The notes under the pieces were generated by a model, which ran no database searches, was not told where the DNA came from, and worked only from the letters and a program-made list of their open reading frames with translations. Both the position numbers and the translations under genes were made by a program. A stretch of 64,000 nucleotides of DNA from Maridesulfovibrio sp. (lineage in GTDB: Bacteria > Desulfobacterota > Desulfovibrionia > Desulfovibrionales > Desulfovibrionaceae). The stretch lies in NCBI RefSeq assembly GCF_963678865.1, contig NZ_OY787459.1:2880501-2944500 (forward strand), in the 5' to 3' direction. The stretch's first letter is position 1; the number at the start of each line of letters is the position of its first letter. Below are positions 1-7,008 of the stretch, in pieces.

Positions 1-1284
1 CTGGTTATGGGTGTCGGTGTTGGTGAGAATTTTGTTGCTTCCGATATTCCCGCTTTCCTGCCTTATACCCGCGAGGTGGTCTTCATTGAGGACGGAGAAC
101 TGGTCAAGATCACTTCTTCTTCCTGGGATGTTTTCAATGCCGAAACCCTTGAGCCGGTGGCAAAGGAAATCAAGACCATTAACTGGGATGTGCAGGCCGC
201 TCAGAAGGGTGGCTTTAAACATTTCATGATCAAGGAAATTTTTGAGCAGCCCAAGGTTATTTCCGACTGCATGGCCGGGCGTGTTGATCAGGACAAGAAT
301 GAAATTGTCCTGCCGGAAGTAGAAGGTATGGAACCGCCGGAAAGGTTGCATATCATCGCTTGCGGAACCTCGTATCACGCCGGGCTGTGGGGCAAATATC
401 TTATCGAGCAGTGGGCCAAGATTCCAGTGGAGGTAGAGATTGCCTCTGAGTTCCGTTATCGCGACCCTCTGCTGCCAGAAGGCGGCGTGGCTCTGGCTAT
501 CAGCCAGTCCGGTGAAACAGCGGATACCCTTGCCGGAATCAAACTGGCCAAGGAAAAAGGGTTGTCCATCATCGGCCTGTGTAACGTGGTCGGTTCCAGC
601 GTGGCACGTGAGTCAGATCATGTTATGTACACTCAGGCCGGACCAGAAATCAGCGTGGCATCCACCAAGGCCATGTGCAGCCAGCTTACCGCGCTGTTGC
701 TGCTGGCTCTTTACTGGGGCAGGAAAAAAGGCGTGATTGACTTAGCCACATACAACCGTGCGGTCATGGATATACGCAGTATTCCTTCTGTTCTGGAAGC
801 GGAACTGCCAACCATGCGCAGCAGGGCACAGGAGCTCAGCCGCGAGTACTCCGAAGCCAACAGCTTTTTCTTTCTCGGTCGCGGGATTTATTTTCCGCTG
901 GCTCTTGAAGGTGCGCTCAAGCTGAAGGAAATCTCCTACATCCATGCCGAGGGCTATGCCTCCGGTGAGATGAAGCACGGACCTATAGCACTCATTGATC
1001 CCAAGTTTCCGACTTTTGCCATAGCTCTTAATGACGATTTATTTCCCAAGGTAAAATCAAACCTTGTGGAAGTTCAGGCCCGTGGCGGTGAAATCATAGC
1101 CCTGACCAATCCCGGCGTAGACCTTGATGTGGAGCATCGCTGGTCCCTGCCAGAAGTATGGGGTCCGCTGAACACCTTCATCGCCCTCCCGGCCTTGCAG
1201 CTTTTTGCCTATGAGACAGCCGATTACCTTGGTAAGGACGTAGATCAGCCTCGTAATCTTGCAAAGTCGGTCACGGTCGAATAG
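1..1284 (+). CDS. glmS: Glutamine--fructose-6-phosphate aminotransferase, C-terminal part (partial)
   Basis: This enzyme makes glucosamine-6-phosphate from fructose-6-phosphate and glutamine, the entry step to UDP-GlcNAc for the cell wall. The frame is open from base 1, so the N-terminal glutaminase domain and start lie upstream of the window; about 427 of the usual ~607 residues are present. The end of the glutaminase domain is followed by two SIS sugar-isomerase domains. The first carries IACGTSYHAG and SQSGETADT, the second LGRGIYFPLALEGALKLKE and EGYASGEMKHGP. The C-terminus, PRNLAKSVTVE, is the canonical GlmS ending with the sugar-site lysine. It is followed by an AT-rich 180-base gap holding the control region of the next gene. 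Assignment is secure. Confidence 0.97.
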   Translation: MVMGVGVGENFVASDIPAFLPYTREVVFIEDGELVKITSSSWDVFNAETLEPVAKEIKTINWDVQAAQKGGFKHFMIKEIFEQPKVISDCMAGRVDQDKNEIVLPEVEGMEPPERLHIIACGTSYHAGLWGKYLIEQWAKIPVEVEIASEFRYRDPLLPEGGVALAISQSGETADTLAGIKLAKEKGLSIIGLCNVVGSSVARESDHVMYTQAGPEISVASTKAMCSQLTALLLLALYWGRKKGVIDLATYNRAVMDIRSIPSVLEAELPTMRSRAQELSREYSEANSFFFLGRGIYFPLALEGALKLKEISYIHAEGYASGEMKHGPIALIDPKFPTFAIALNDDLFPKVKSNLVEVQARGGEIIALTNPGVDLDVEHRWSLPEVWGPLNTFIALPALQLFAYETADYLGKDVDQPRNLAKSVTVE

Positions 1285-1310
1285 ATTAAATATTTGATTT
1301 TATTGACTTT

Positions 1311-1376
1311 TTTTGTCTAAAAATAAAGTTTGTCCAAATTTAATAAAGTCTGTCCATTTTGCGAATTAGTTTGTCT
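1311..1376 (+). repeat. Four phased TTTGTCY direct repeats upstream of the peptide precursor gene
   Basis: The octamers TTTTGTCT (1311), GTTTGTCC (1328), GTCTGTCC (1348) and GTTTGTCT (1369) lie in the same orientation with spacings of 17, 20 and 21 bases, close to two helical turns. The two middle copies sit in a longer repeat, AATAAAGTYTGTCCA, at 1322-1336 and 1342-1356. The array lies upstream of the proposed promoter at 1402-1431, where an activator would bind. The regulator is unknown; this is inference from spacing alone. Confidence 0.55.
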
Positions 1377-1401
1377 CAATTGCCTCTTTGGGGACTCGAT
1401 C

Positions 1402-1431
1402 TTGCACACGGCACGGCTTTTGAGGTATACA
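1402..1431 (+). promoter_or_regulatory. Possible sigma70 promoter of the precursor-protease unit
   Basis: TTGCAC (1402-1407) and TATACA (1426-1431) are separated by 18 bases and lie about 35 bases before the start codon at 1465. A strong Shine-Dalgarno AAGGAGA at 1453-1459 precedes that start. The overlapping GGCACG resembles a sigma54 -24 element, but the matching -12 GC is absent. Confidence 0.4.
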
Positions 1432-1464
1432 AAAGCTCAATTCCATTTCCACAAGGAGACTACC

Positions 1465-1758
1465 ATGGCAGATAAAACCGAACAAAAAAAAGCATGGGTC
1501 AGAATCGTGAGTAAGGCGTGGGCGGATGAAGTCTACAAGCAACGACTTTTGAACAACCCGGCAGCGGTGTTGGCAGAAGAAGGATTTAAAGTGCCGGAAG
1601 GCGTAAATGTTGAAGTTTTCGAGCAAGGCAAAGCCGATGCGTACTTCCTGTTGCCCGAGCCACTTGAGGCTTCTGATCTTGCCGAGTTGGAGGAACGATT
1701 GGCGGCTGGAGCGTGCGAGAGTTTTCTTTTCTGTGATGCTTGGTGGGATCCGACTTGA
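1465..1758 (+). CDS. NHLP-type RiPP precursor peptide (nitrile hydratase-like leader, Cys/Trp core)
   Basis: This 97-residue protein reads as a peptide natural-product precursor. Residues ~10-70 follow the pattern of nitrile-hydratase-alpha-like leaders (NHLP family): a helix with SKAWADEVYKQRLLNNP, then AVLAEEGFKVPEGVNVEVFE, then a strand ending FLLPEP. An acidic helix ends at LAAGA (79-83), where the family usually has a Gly-Gly/Gly-Ala leader boundary. The remaining 14 residues, CESFLFCDAWWDPT, would be the core, with Cys84, Cys90, Trp93 and Trp94. The start at 1465 is chosen because AAGGAGA lies just upstream and homology begins there; the longer open frame from 1330 has no such support. 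The next gene is an M50 protease, and no maturation enzyme or ABC exporter is adjacent. The leader call is fairly sure; cleavage site and modification are inference. Confidence 0.8.
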   Translation: MADKTEQKKAWVRIVSKAWADEVYKQRLLNNPAAVLAEEGFKVPEGVNVEVFEQGKADAYFLLPEPLEASDLAELEERLAAGACESFLFCDAWWDPT

Positions 1759-1873
1759 GGCGGACGAAAATGCATTCAACCCGTGTCTTGGAAGAGCACA
1801 CGTGACGGTGTTTTAACCTACCAGAAAAAATTTAGTTATCAAAAGAATGCTCGACGTCTGGGAATCATAATTT

Positions 1874-3568
1874 ATGACCGACAACCACATCTCAGTGACT
1901 CTGCCGTCCGATGAGCGATGGTTGCATTTTGTTCATGATACCGTTCGCCGCTACGGTGGGATGGTTGGATTTTCATCCAAACTTGAAGAGATGTTTTCCT
2001 GTTCAGTCATGGAAGCATGCGAAGAACTGTTCCGGTTGTCGGCCGAAGCCTCCATCACGGACTCCGTGGACCTGCACATGGACTTCAAAGGCGGGGCCGT
2101 TGTGGTGGATATCAGTTACAACAGAAATATCCCCCTCAACCCCCATGAAGCTGAGGATTTCGAAGTGCCTGATCAGGGCACCGAGCTGGATGATCTGGAT
2201 GCCAGCACACTGTGGCTCCATCTCATCAAGCGGCGCATGGACCGGGTCCGGTTTATGGTTAGGGGACGGCACCATGTTCTGCGCCTGGTCAAATACAGAC
2301 GTGAAGAAGGCAAGGAGATGCAGGCCTGGATCATGTCCATCACTCCCAAACTCCGCAAGCGACTTATTCTTCACTTGAACGACCCTGATACCGAGTTTCC
2401 CACCGGCGTCCTGCAGGACAAGGGGCAAGGAGCGCTTAAGCTCGGTGTAAGCGAGATGTTTATTGTTCGGAACATGGACGGCGTAACCTCATTTCACGAC
2501 CTATACATGGCACATGCGGACAAAGTCGGCTTGATGTCGCCAGCGCAATTGGTCATGCTTTATGAAAAGCTGGAGCGCCTGGACATGCTGGCCAGTCCCG
2601 ACGATGCCGCACAAAACTCAAAAGTCAAACGCCTTGTACGACGCATAATCAACCCGAATTTCACCATCCCCAATGCGGACAGGGTGGTGTCGGCGGTCCA
2701 TACCGCGACTCGTCCCTTATTCTCGTTCGCCGGCTTGATTCTGCTGCTGGGCATAGGACTGTCGGGGGTGTACCCCTGGTGGGGTAAATGGGATCATTTT
2801 CGTGAGATCATCACCGGACTGGAAGCAGCCCTCATCAGTCGGCCGATGTACCTCATCCCCATTTACTTTATGACCCTCGGGCAAGTGGCCTTTCACGAGT
2901 TTGGGCACGGAGCAGTCTGCAAGCATTACGGCGGCAAGGTTCCGAGGATGGGCATCATGTTTTATCTGGCCATGTTCATCTTCTATTGCGACACAACCGC
3001 GGCGTGGACGTTTCCGGACAAACGGCAGCGAATTCTGGTTTCCATGGGAGGTCCTCTGGTTTCATTTGCCCTGCTGGGGGCAGGATTGTGGGGCGCGGCG
3101 TACTATGCCGACACAGGTTCTGGCTGGAAATATGTGTTTGTTGCCTTCAGTCTGTTCACTTTTTTCGGATTGGTCATGAATTTCAACCCGTTCATCAAGA
3201 TGGACGCCTACTATATGCTTGTAGATTACACCGGCATTTCCAATCTGCGAACCAAATCATTCAAATTTTTGGAACACAAAATTTTCGATAGACTTGGTTT
3301 CGATAGCGAAGCTAAAGGGGCAAGTCCACCGCACACCAAACGTGAACGCAGGATATTCTGGTGGTACGGCATCCTTGGATCTTTTGTGACTGTTTTCTTT
3401 CTTGTCACCCCTCTTGTGCGCATCAAATACCTGCTGACTGCTGAGTCTGTTTCACAAGGCCGCCTGTTTGTGGCCTTGCTCATTGGTGCGCTTCTACTTG
3501 CTCGCCTTGCCCGGGCGGCCTTTGGCAAATTCAGGGCCATGCGGTATCGTGAGTACAAAATTCAGTGA
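1874..3568 (+). CDS. M50 (site-2 protease-like) membrane peptidase with N-terminal HATPase-like and PqqD-like regions
   Basis: This 564-residue protein is a probable peptide zinc metalloprotease. HEFGHG at 341-346 supplies His341, Glu342 and His345, and NFNPFIKMDAYYML supplies the third ligand, Asp444, as in site-2 proteases. At least six hydrophobic segments follow residue ~280. The soluble first half has two parts. Residues ~10-100 resemble a small GHKL/anti-sigma-type ATPase fold (FVHDTVRRYGG, MEACEELFRLSAEA), apparently without the full nucleotide-binding motifs. Residues ~190-250 resemble a winged-helix PqqD-like recognition domain (LKLGVSEMFIVRNMDGVTSF). PqqD-like domains bind RiPP leaders, which fits the NHLP precursor encoded 115 bases upstream. 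The predicted role is leader recognition followed by cleavage and release at the membrane. The protease call is firm, the two N-terminal domain calls tentative. Confidence 0.8.
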   Translation: MTDNHISVTLPSDERWLHFVHDTVRRYGGMVGFSSKLEEMFSCSVMEACEELFRLSAEASITDSVDLHMDFKGGAVVVDISYNRNIPLNPHEAEDFEVPDQGTELDDLDASTLWLHLIKRRMDRVRFMVRGRHHVLRLVKYRREEGKEMQAWIMSITPKLRKRLILHLNDPDTEFPTGVLQDKGQGALKLGVSEMFIVRNMDGVTSFHDLYMAHADKVGLMSPAQLVMLYEKLERLDMLASPDDAAQNSKVKRLVRRIINPNFTIPNADRVVSAVHTATRPLFSFAGLILLLGIGLSGVYPWWGKWDHFREIITGLEAALISRPMYLIPIYFMTLGQVAFHEFGHGAVCKHYGGKVPRMGIMFYLAMFIFYCDTTAAWTFPDKRQRILVSMGGPLVSFALLGAGLWGAAYYADTGSGWKYVFVAFSLFTFFGLVMNFNPFIKMDAYYMLVDYTGISNLRTKSFKFLEHKIFDRLGFDSEAKGASPPHTKRERRIFWWYGILGSFVTVFFLVTPLVRIKYLLTAESVSQGRLFVALLIGALLLARLARAAFGKFRAMRYREYKIQ

Positions 3569-3638
3569 CAGGTGACTAAGTAAGAACTACAGCCGAACAA
3601 CAAGTACGGTCACCTTGAAATAAATAAAGACATATATT

Positions 3639-3693
3639 AAAGCCGCTTCTGTTTTAGACTTGAAATACAGTTTAAAACAGAAGCGGCTTTTTT
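3639..3693 (+). terminator. Strong intrinsic terminator after the M50 gene
   Basis: An 18-base perfect inverted repeat (3639-3656 with 3673-3690) begins AAAGCCGCTTCTG, has a 16-base loop, and is followed by T residues to 3693. The A-rich 5' side would let it also stop the minus-strand operon arriving from 3799. Confidence 0.9.
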
Positions 3694-3798
3694 GTGGCAA
3701 ACAGAAGTGGTGGTTTAATAGAGCCAAATATCAAGAAGTGGATCAAAGCAGGGGTGGGAACGCTTAATTCCCTTGTGGCTCCACGTCTAAAATACGAA

Positions 3799-4938
3799 TC
3801 AGTTTTTCGAAGCAAGTTTCAATGTAGTGTTTGCAACAATGGAAATCATGGGCAGGATGCTATCCAGTTCCATGTATTCATCTTCACGATGAGAATTTTC
3901 CCCTACGGGCCCCATGCCGTCGATGGTTGGAATACCCATGGCTGCAGTCCAGTTGCCGTCGGAGCAGCCCCCTGTGGAAATGTATGCGGAATCAATTCCA
4001 ATTTTAGCGGCTTCTCCGTGCAGGATTTCCCACATTTCCATAGTTTTGTCAGTAGGTTCCATGGGTGGACGGTCTACTCCACCTGAGATTGAAATAGATG
4101 CACCTTCTACATAATTGGTTTCAGGAAGCTTTGCGAAGAATTTTTCAGCAAAGGCAGCTTCCTCAATTGTCCCAACCCGTACGTCTACTACCAGTTCAGC
4201 ATTGTCAGGGATGATGTTGTGTTTTTCACCACTTCTAATGATGTTGCTCTGGGCGGTGATGGCATTATCCATATCATTGAGGGCGTGGATTGCAGATATG
4301 TGTCCAGCCAGTTCCACCAGCGCGTTGGCACCGCGTTCGGGGTTGGCTCCGGAGTGGGCGGAAATTCCGCTTGCAGTGATGTGCACAACTCCGCCGCCCT
4401 TGCGGTGCATGACGTGGCGGTAATCTGGACGGCATGGTTCAAAAACAAAAACGTGGTCGCAATTGGCAGCGTTTTTCTCGATCCATGCACGGGAGTTCTC
4501 GGAGCCGATTTCTTCATCTCCGTTAAAAGCCACGCAGATGGCAACCTTATCCAGATTTCCTTCATTCTTGAGCTTTTCAATGGCGTAGAGGGCTACCAGC
4601 AGGCCACCTTTCATGTCATTGGTACCCGGTCCCAAGGCCCGGCCATCTTCAATCTTAAAAGGACGTTTGGCAGCTTCCCCGGTGGGGAAAACAGTGTCCA
4701 TGTGCCCGATGAACATGAAATCGTAGCGTCCGTTTTTGCTGGCGGTGCAGGCTTTCAAACAGGGAACGCCGCGTTCGCCTTCACGGGTGATCTCAGCTTC
4801 GAGGCCAAGTGTATCGAATTTAGCTTTCAGGAATTCGGCAACTTCAGCAACACCGTCCAGATTTTCACTGGCACTGTCTGTGTTGATGATTTTTTCAAAA
4901 TCCTTCAGAAAATTGTCGTAAGTTTGTTGTTCTGTCAT
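3799..4938 (-). CDS. M20 family metallopeptidase (carboxypeptidase G2-like)
   Basis: This 379-residue cytoplasmic zinc peptidase would release amino acids, often glutamate-type C-terminal residues, from short peptides. Family motifs are clear: IGHMDTVFP carries the first His/Asp pair, GPGTNDMKGG the bridging Asp, and NGDEEIGS the catalytic Glu and metal Glu. A dimerisation-domain insert lies near residues 180-290. It is the last gene of the peptide ABC transporter operon, separated from dppC by 172 bases that hold a dispersed hairpin repeat. Context suggests it hydrolyses what the transporter imports. The substrate cannot be fixed from sequence; related enzymes include aminoacylases and dipeptidases. 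Confidence 0.85.
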   Translation of the reverse strand: MTEQQTYDNFLKDFEKIINTDSASENLDGVAEVAEFLKAKFDTLGLEAEITREGERGVPCLKACTASKNGRYDFMFIGHMDTVFPTGEAAKRPFKIEDGRALGPGTNDMKGGLLVALYAIEKLKNEGNLDKVAICVAFNGDEEIGSENSRAWIEKNAANCDHVFVFEPCRPDYRHVMHRKGGGVVHITASGISAHSGANPERGANALVELAGHISAIHALNDMDNAITAQSNIIRSGEKHNIIPDNAELVVDVRVGTIEEAAFAEKFFAKLPETNYVEGASISISGGVDRPPMEPTDKTMEMWEILHGEAAKIGIDSAYISTGGCSDGNWTAAMGIPTIDGMGPVGENSHREDEYMELDSILPMISIVANTTLKLASKN

Positions 4939-5011
4939 TTGTCTACTCCACTAGGATTGCACAGTTTCGTATATCAACTCGATAATGGGAGTTCGGTACG
5001 CGAAGCAGATT

Positions 5012-5106
5012 AAAAGTTTTAGGAAAGTCCAGAGACCTTTTTTTAAAAGGGCTCCTCTTACCGCTTTATTAAGCGAAAGCCTTGAATAAAAGAGCGATAG
5101 CGCATC
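5012..5106 (-). repeat. Dispersed intergenic hairpin repeat, copy A
   Basis: This copy lies between dppC and the M20 gene. Its outer edge, GCGATAGCGCATC (5094-5106), is the reverse complement of the GATGCGCTATCGC edge of copy B. Its inner part, AAAGTCCAGAGACC followed by AAAAGGGCTCC, matches copy E. Confidence 0.7.
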
Positions 5107-5110
5107 AAGT

Positions 5111-5989
5111 TTATCTTGCCAGTTTCGGGTTCATCTCATCTCTAAGCCAGTCGGCGAAGAGGTTGATGCCGACAACCAGCAGGATCAGCGCAGATGCGGG
5201 GAAGAGAGTCATCCACCACATTCCGGCATAGATGTAGTTTTTGCCGATGGCGATCATCATGCCGAGGGAAGGCTCGGTCAGCGGCACACCTACGCCGAGG
5301 AAGCTCAGTGTTGCTTCAAGCATGATGACAACCGCGAGGTCAACAGCCATGACAACGAATATCGGCGGCAGGGCGTTGGGCAGGATATGCTGGAAGAGGA
5401 TGCGGAAATCCTTGGCCCCGGAGGCCTTGGCGGCCATGACGTAGGGGTTGTTCTTTATTTCCAGCACACTGCCGCGGATGGTACGGGCATACTTGACCCA
5501 GTCGGCAATACAGATTGCGAAAATTACGGTTCCTATGCCTCTGGTCTCGAAAACTCCCAGCAGCAGCACGGCCAGCAGGGTGGTGGAGAAGGAGAACACG
5601 GTATCGGCACAGCGCATGACAAAAGAGTCGATGAGGCCGCCATAGTATGCGCCGATCATACCCATGACAACGCCGAAGCTTCCGGCAATGGCAACTACGG
5701 ACCCGCCAACGATGAGCGAGGTGCGCATACCGTAAAGGATGGTGGAAAGGATTCCGCGTCCCTGATCATCGGTACCCAGAGGAAAGGAAAGTGAACCCCC
5801 GTCCATCCAGATGGGCATTTTAAGCATGTTGCCGAGGTCCAGTGAACTCAGGTCGTACGGGTTCATGGGGGCCAGCAGGGGGGCGAATATCCCGGCAATG
5901 ATGAAGGTCAGCAGGATGGTCGCCCCGATAATGGCGGGCTTGTCTTTTTTGAAGCTGTTAATGCGTTTTTTTAAAAGTGGTCTGTTCAT
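5111..5989 (-). CDS. dppC: Dipeptide/oligopeptide ABC transporter permease, DppC type
   Basis: This 292-residue inner-membrane permease has the DppC layout. A cytoplasmic Lys/Arg-rich start precedes the first membrane helix (PAIIGATILLTFIIAGIFAPL), then a periplasmic loop with LGTDDQGRGILSTILYG and five further helices. The EAA coupling loop reads AAKASGAKDFRILFQHILPNALP. The start is 8 bases from the dppB stop, so the two permeases are co-translated. It pairs with DppB to form the membrane channel. Confidence 0.93.
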   Translation of the reverse strand: MNRPLLKKRINSFKKDKPAIIGATILLTFIIAGIFAPLLAPMNPYDLSSLDLGNMLKMPIWMDGGSLSFPLGTDDQGRGILSTILYGMRTSLIVGGSVVAIAGSFGVVMGMIGAYYGGLIDSFVMRCADTVFSFSTTLLAVLLLGVFETRGIGTVIFAICIADWVKYARTIRGSVLEIKNNPYVMAAKASGAKDFRILFQHILPNALPPIFVVMAVDLAVVIMLEATLSFLGVGVPLTEPSLGMMIAIGKNYIYAGMWWMTLFPASALILLVVGINLFADWLRDEMNPKLAR

Positions 5990-5997
5990 TATATTTC

Positions 5998-6963
5998 CTA
6001 ATCGTAGCGAATTTTGGGGTTGAGCACTGCGTAGAGCATGTCGACCATGATGTTGATGAACAGGATTATGAATGAGGCCAGCATGATGTAGGTAACAATG
6101 ATGGGCTGGTCAGTCTCAAAAATGGAAGTGAGCAGCAGGTTGCCCATACCCGGCCACTGGAAGATGGTCTCGGTTACGATGGAAAATGCGATAAGCTCAC
6201 CAAAAGAGAGTCCGGCAATGGTCACAACCGGAATCATGACGTTGCGAAGGGCATGCTTCATGATGACCTTGAAGGGGGAAAGTCCCTTGGCCCATGCGGT
6301 CTTGATATATTCTTCGCCCATGACTTCGCGCATGCCGGCACGGGTAAGGCGCAGCATGACCGCCAGCTGGTAGCCGGAAAGGGTCAGCGCGGGCAGGATA
6401 ATGTGTTTGATTCCGTCCCATGTGAGCAACCCGGTACGCCAGTCTCCGACCATGACCGTTTCCCCGCGCCCGAAGGGGGGCAGGATATCCAGATATACTG
6501 AAAAGACCATGACCAGCAGGATGCCGATCAGAAATGTGGGTATGGAGATCCCCATTAGTGATCCGGACATAATCATTCGGGCTGTAAATCCACTGGGCCA
6601 TATGGAAACCACAATTCCTAAGCCGACCCCGACAGTGAATGATATGATGATGGCCGCAAGGGCCAGTTCAAAGGTGGCGGGAAAACGTTCAAGGATGGCG
6701 TCCAGCGCGTCAACCTGACTTACGTAGGACTTACCGAAGTCGCCTTTTAGAGCTCCGCCGAGAAATTTTACATATTGAATGTGGGTGGGCTGATCCAGAC
6801 CGTAGTCTTTACGGACCTGCTCCTGTTCAGCCTGAGTGGCGTATTTGCCTGCCAGCATGAGTACCGGGTCGCCGGTGTAGCGGAAGAGGCAGAAGCACAC
6901 GAAGGAGACGGCGAGCAGTACCAGCCCTCCCTGTAATAATCTTCGAAAAATATATGATGCCAT
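5998..6963 (-). CDS. dppB: Dipeptide/oligopeptide ABC transporter permease, DppB type
   Basis: This 321-residue permease begins MASYIFRRLLQGGLVLLAVS, the usual DppB N-terminus with a first helix at ~10-28. It also has the family region LGLDQPTHIQYVKFLGGALKGDFG and the coupling loop TAWAKGLSPFKVIMKHALRN. Six membrane helices are expected. It follows dppA across a GC-rich hairpin and precedes dppC by 8 bases. Confidence 0.93.
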   Translation of the reverse strand: MASYIFRRLLQGGLVLLAVSFVCFCLFRYTGDPVLMLAGKYATQAEQEQVRKDYGLDQPTHIQYVKFLGGALKGDFGKSYVSQVDALDAILERFPATFELALAAIIISFTVGVGLGIVVSIWPSGFTARMIMSGSLMGISIPTFLIGILLVMVFSVYLDILPPFGRGETVMVGDWRTGLLTWDGIKHIILPALTLSGYQLAVMLRLTRAGMREVMGEEYIKTAWAKGLSPFKVIMKHALRNVMIPVVTIAGLSFGELIAFSIVTETIFQWPGMGNLLLTSIFETDQPIIVTYIMLASFIILFINIMVDMLYAVLNPKIRYD

Positions 6964-6975
6964 GATGTCTTTAAC

Positions 6976-6995
6976 GGGGCCGCCGGAGCGGCCCC
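6976..6995 (-). promoter_or_regulatory. Intercistronic hairpin between dppA and dppB
   Basis: GGGGCCGC (6976-6983) and GCGGCCCC (6988-6995) form an 8-bp perfect stem with a 4-base loop. It lies in the 45-base gap after the binding-protein gene and lacks a T run. Such hairpins often stabilise the upstream message, which would raise binding-protein levels above permease levels; that role is inferred. Confidence 0.6.
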
Positions 6996-7008
6996 TGATT
7001 TTTAGTTG

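Noticed and set aside
1411..1425. GGCACG as a sigma54 promoter for the precursor gene
   Set aside because: The invariant -12 GC is missing at the required distance; a sigma70-type pair fits better.
1330..1464. Upstream extension of the precursor gene, giving a Cys-rich 142-residue protein
   Set aside because: The extension overlaps the phased repeats and promoter, while AAGGAGA and family homology both place the start at 1465.
1699..1716. LAAGAC read as a lipoprotein lipobox
   Set aside because: It lies near the C-terminus of a leader-type protein with no signal peptide before it.
3694..4086. Plus-strand frame at the end of the M20 gene
   Set aside because: Overlaps the conserved C-terminus of the peptidase on the other strand and begins in a terminator tail.
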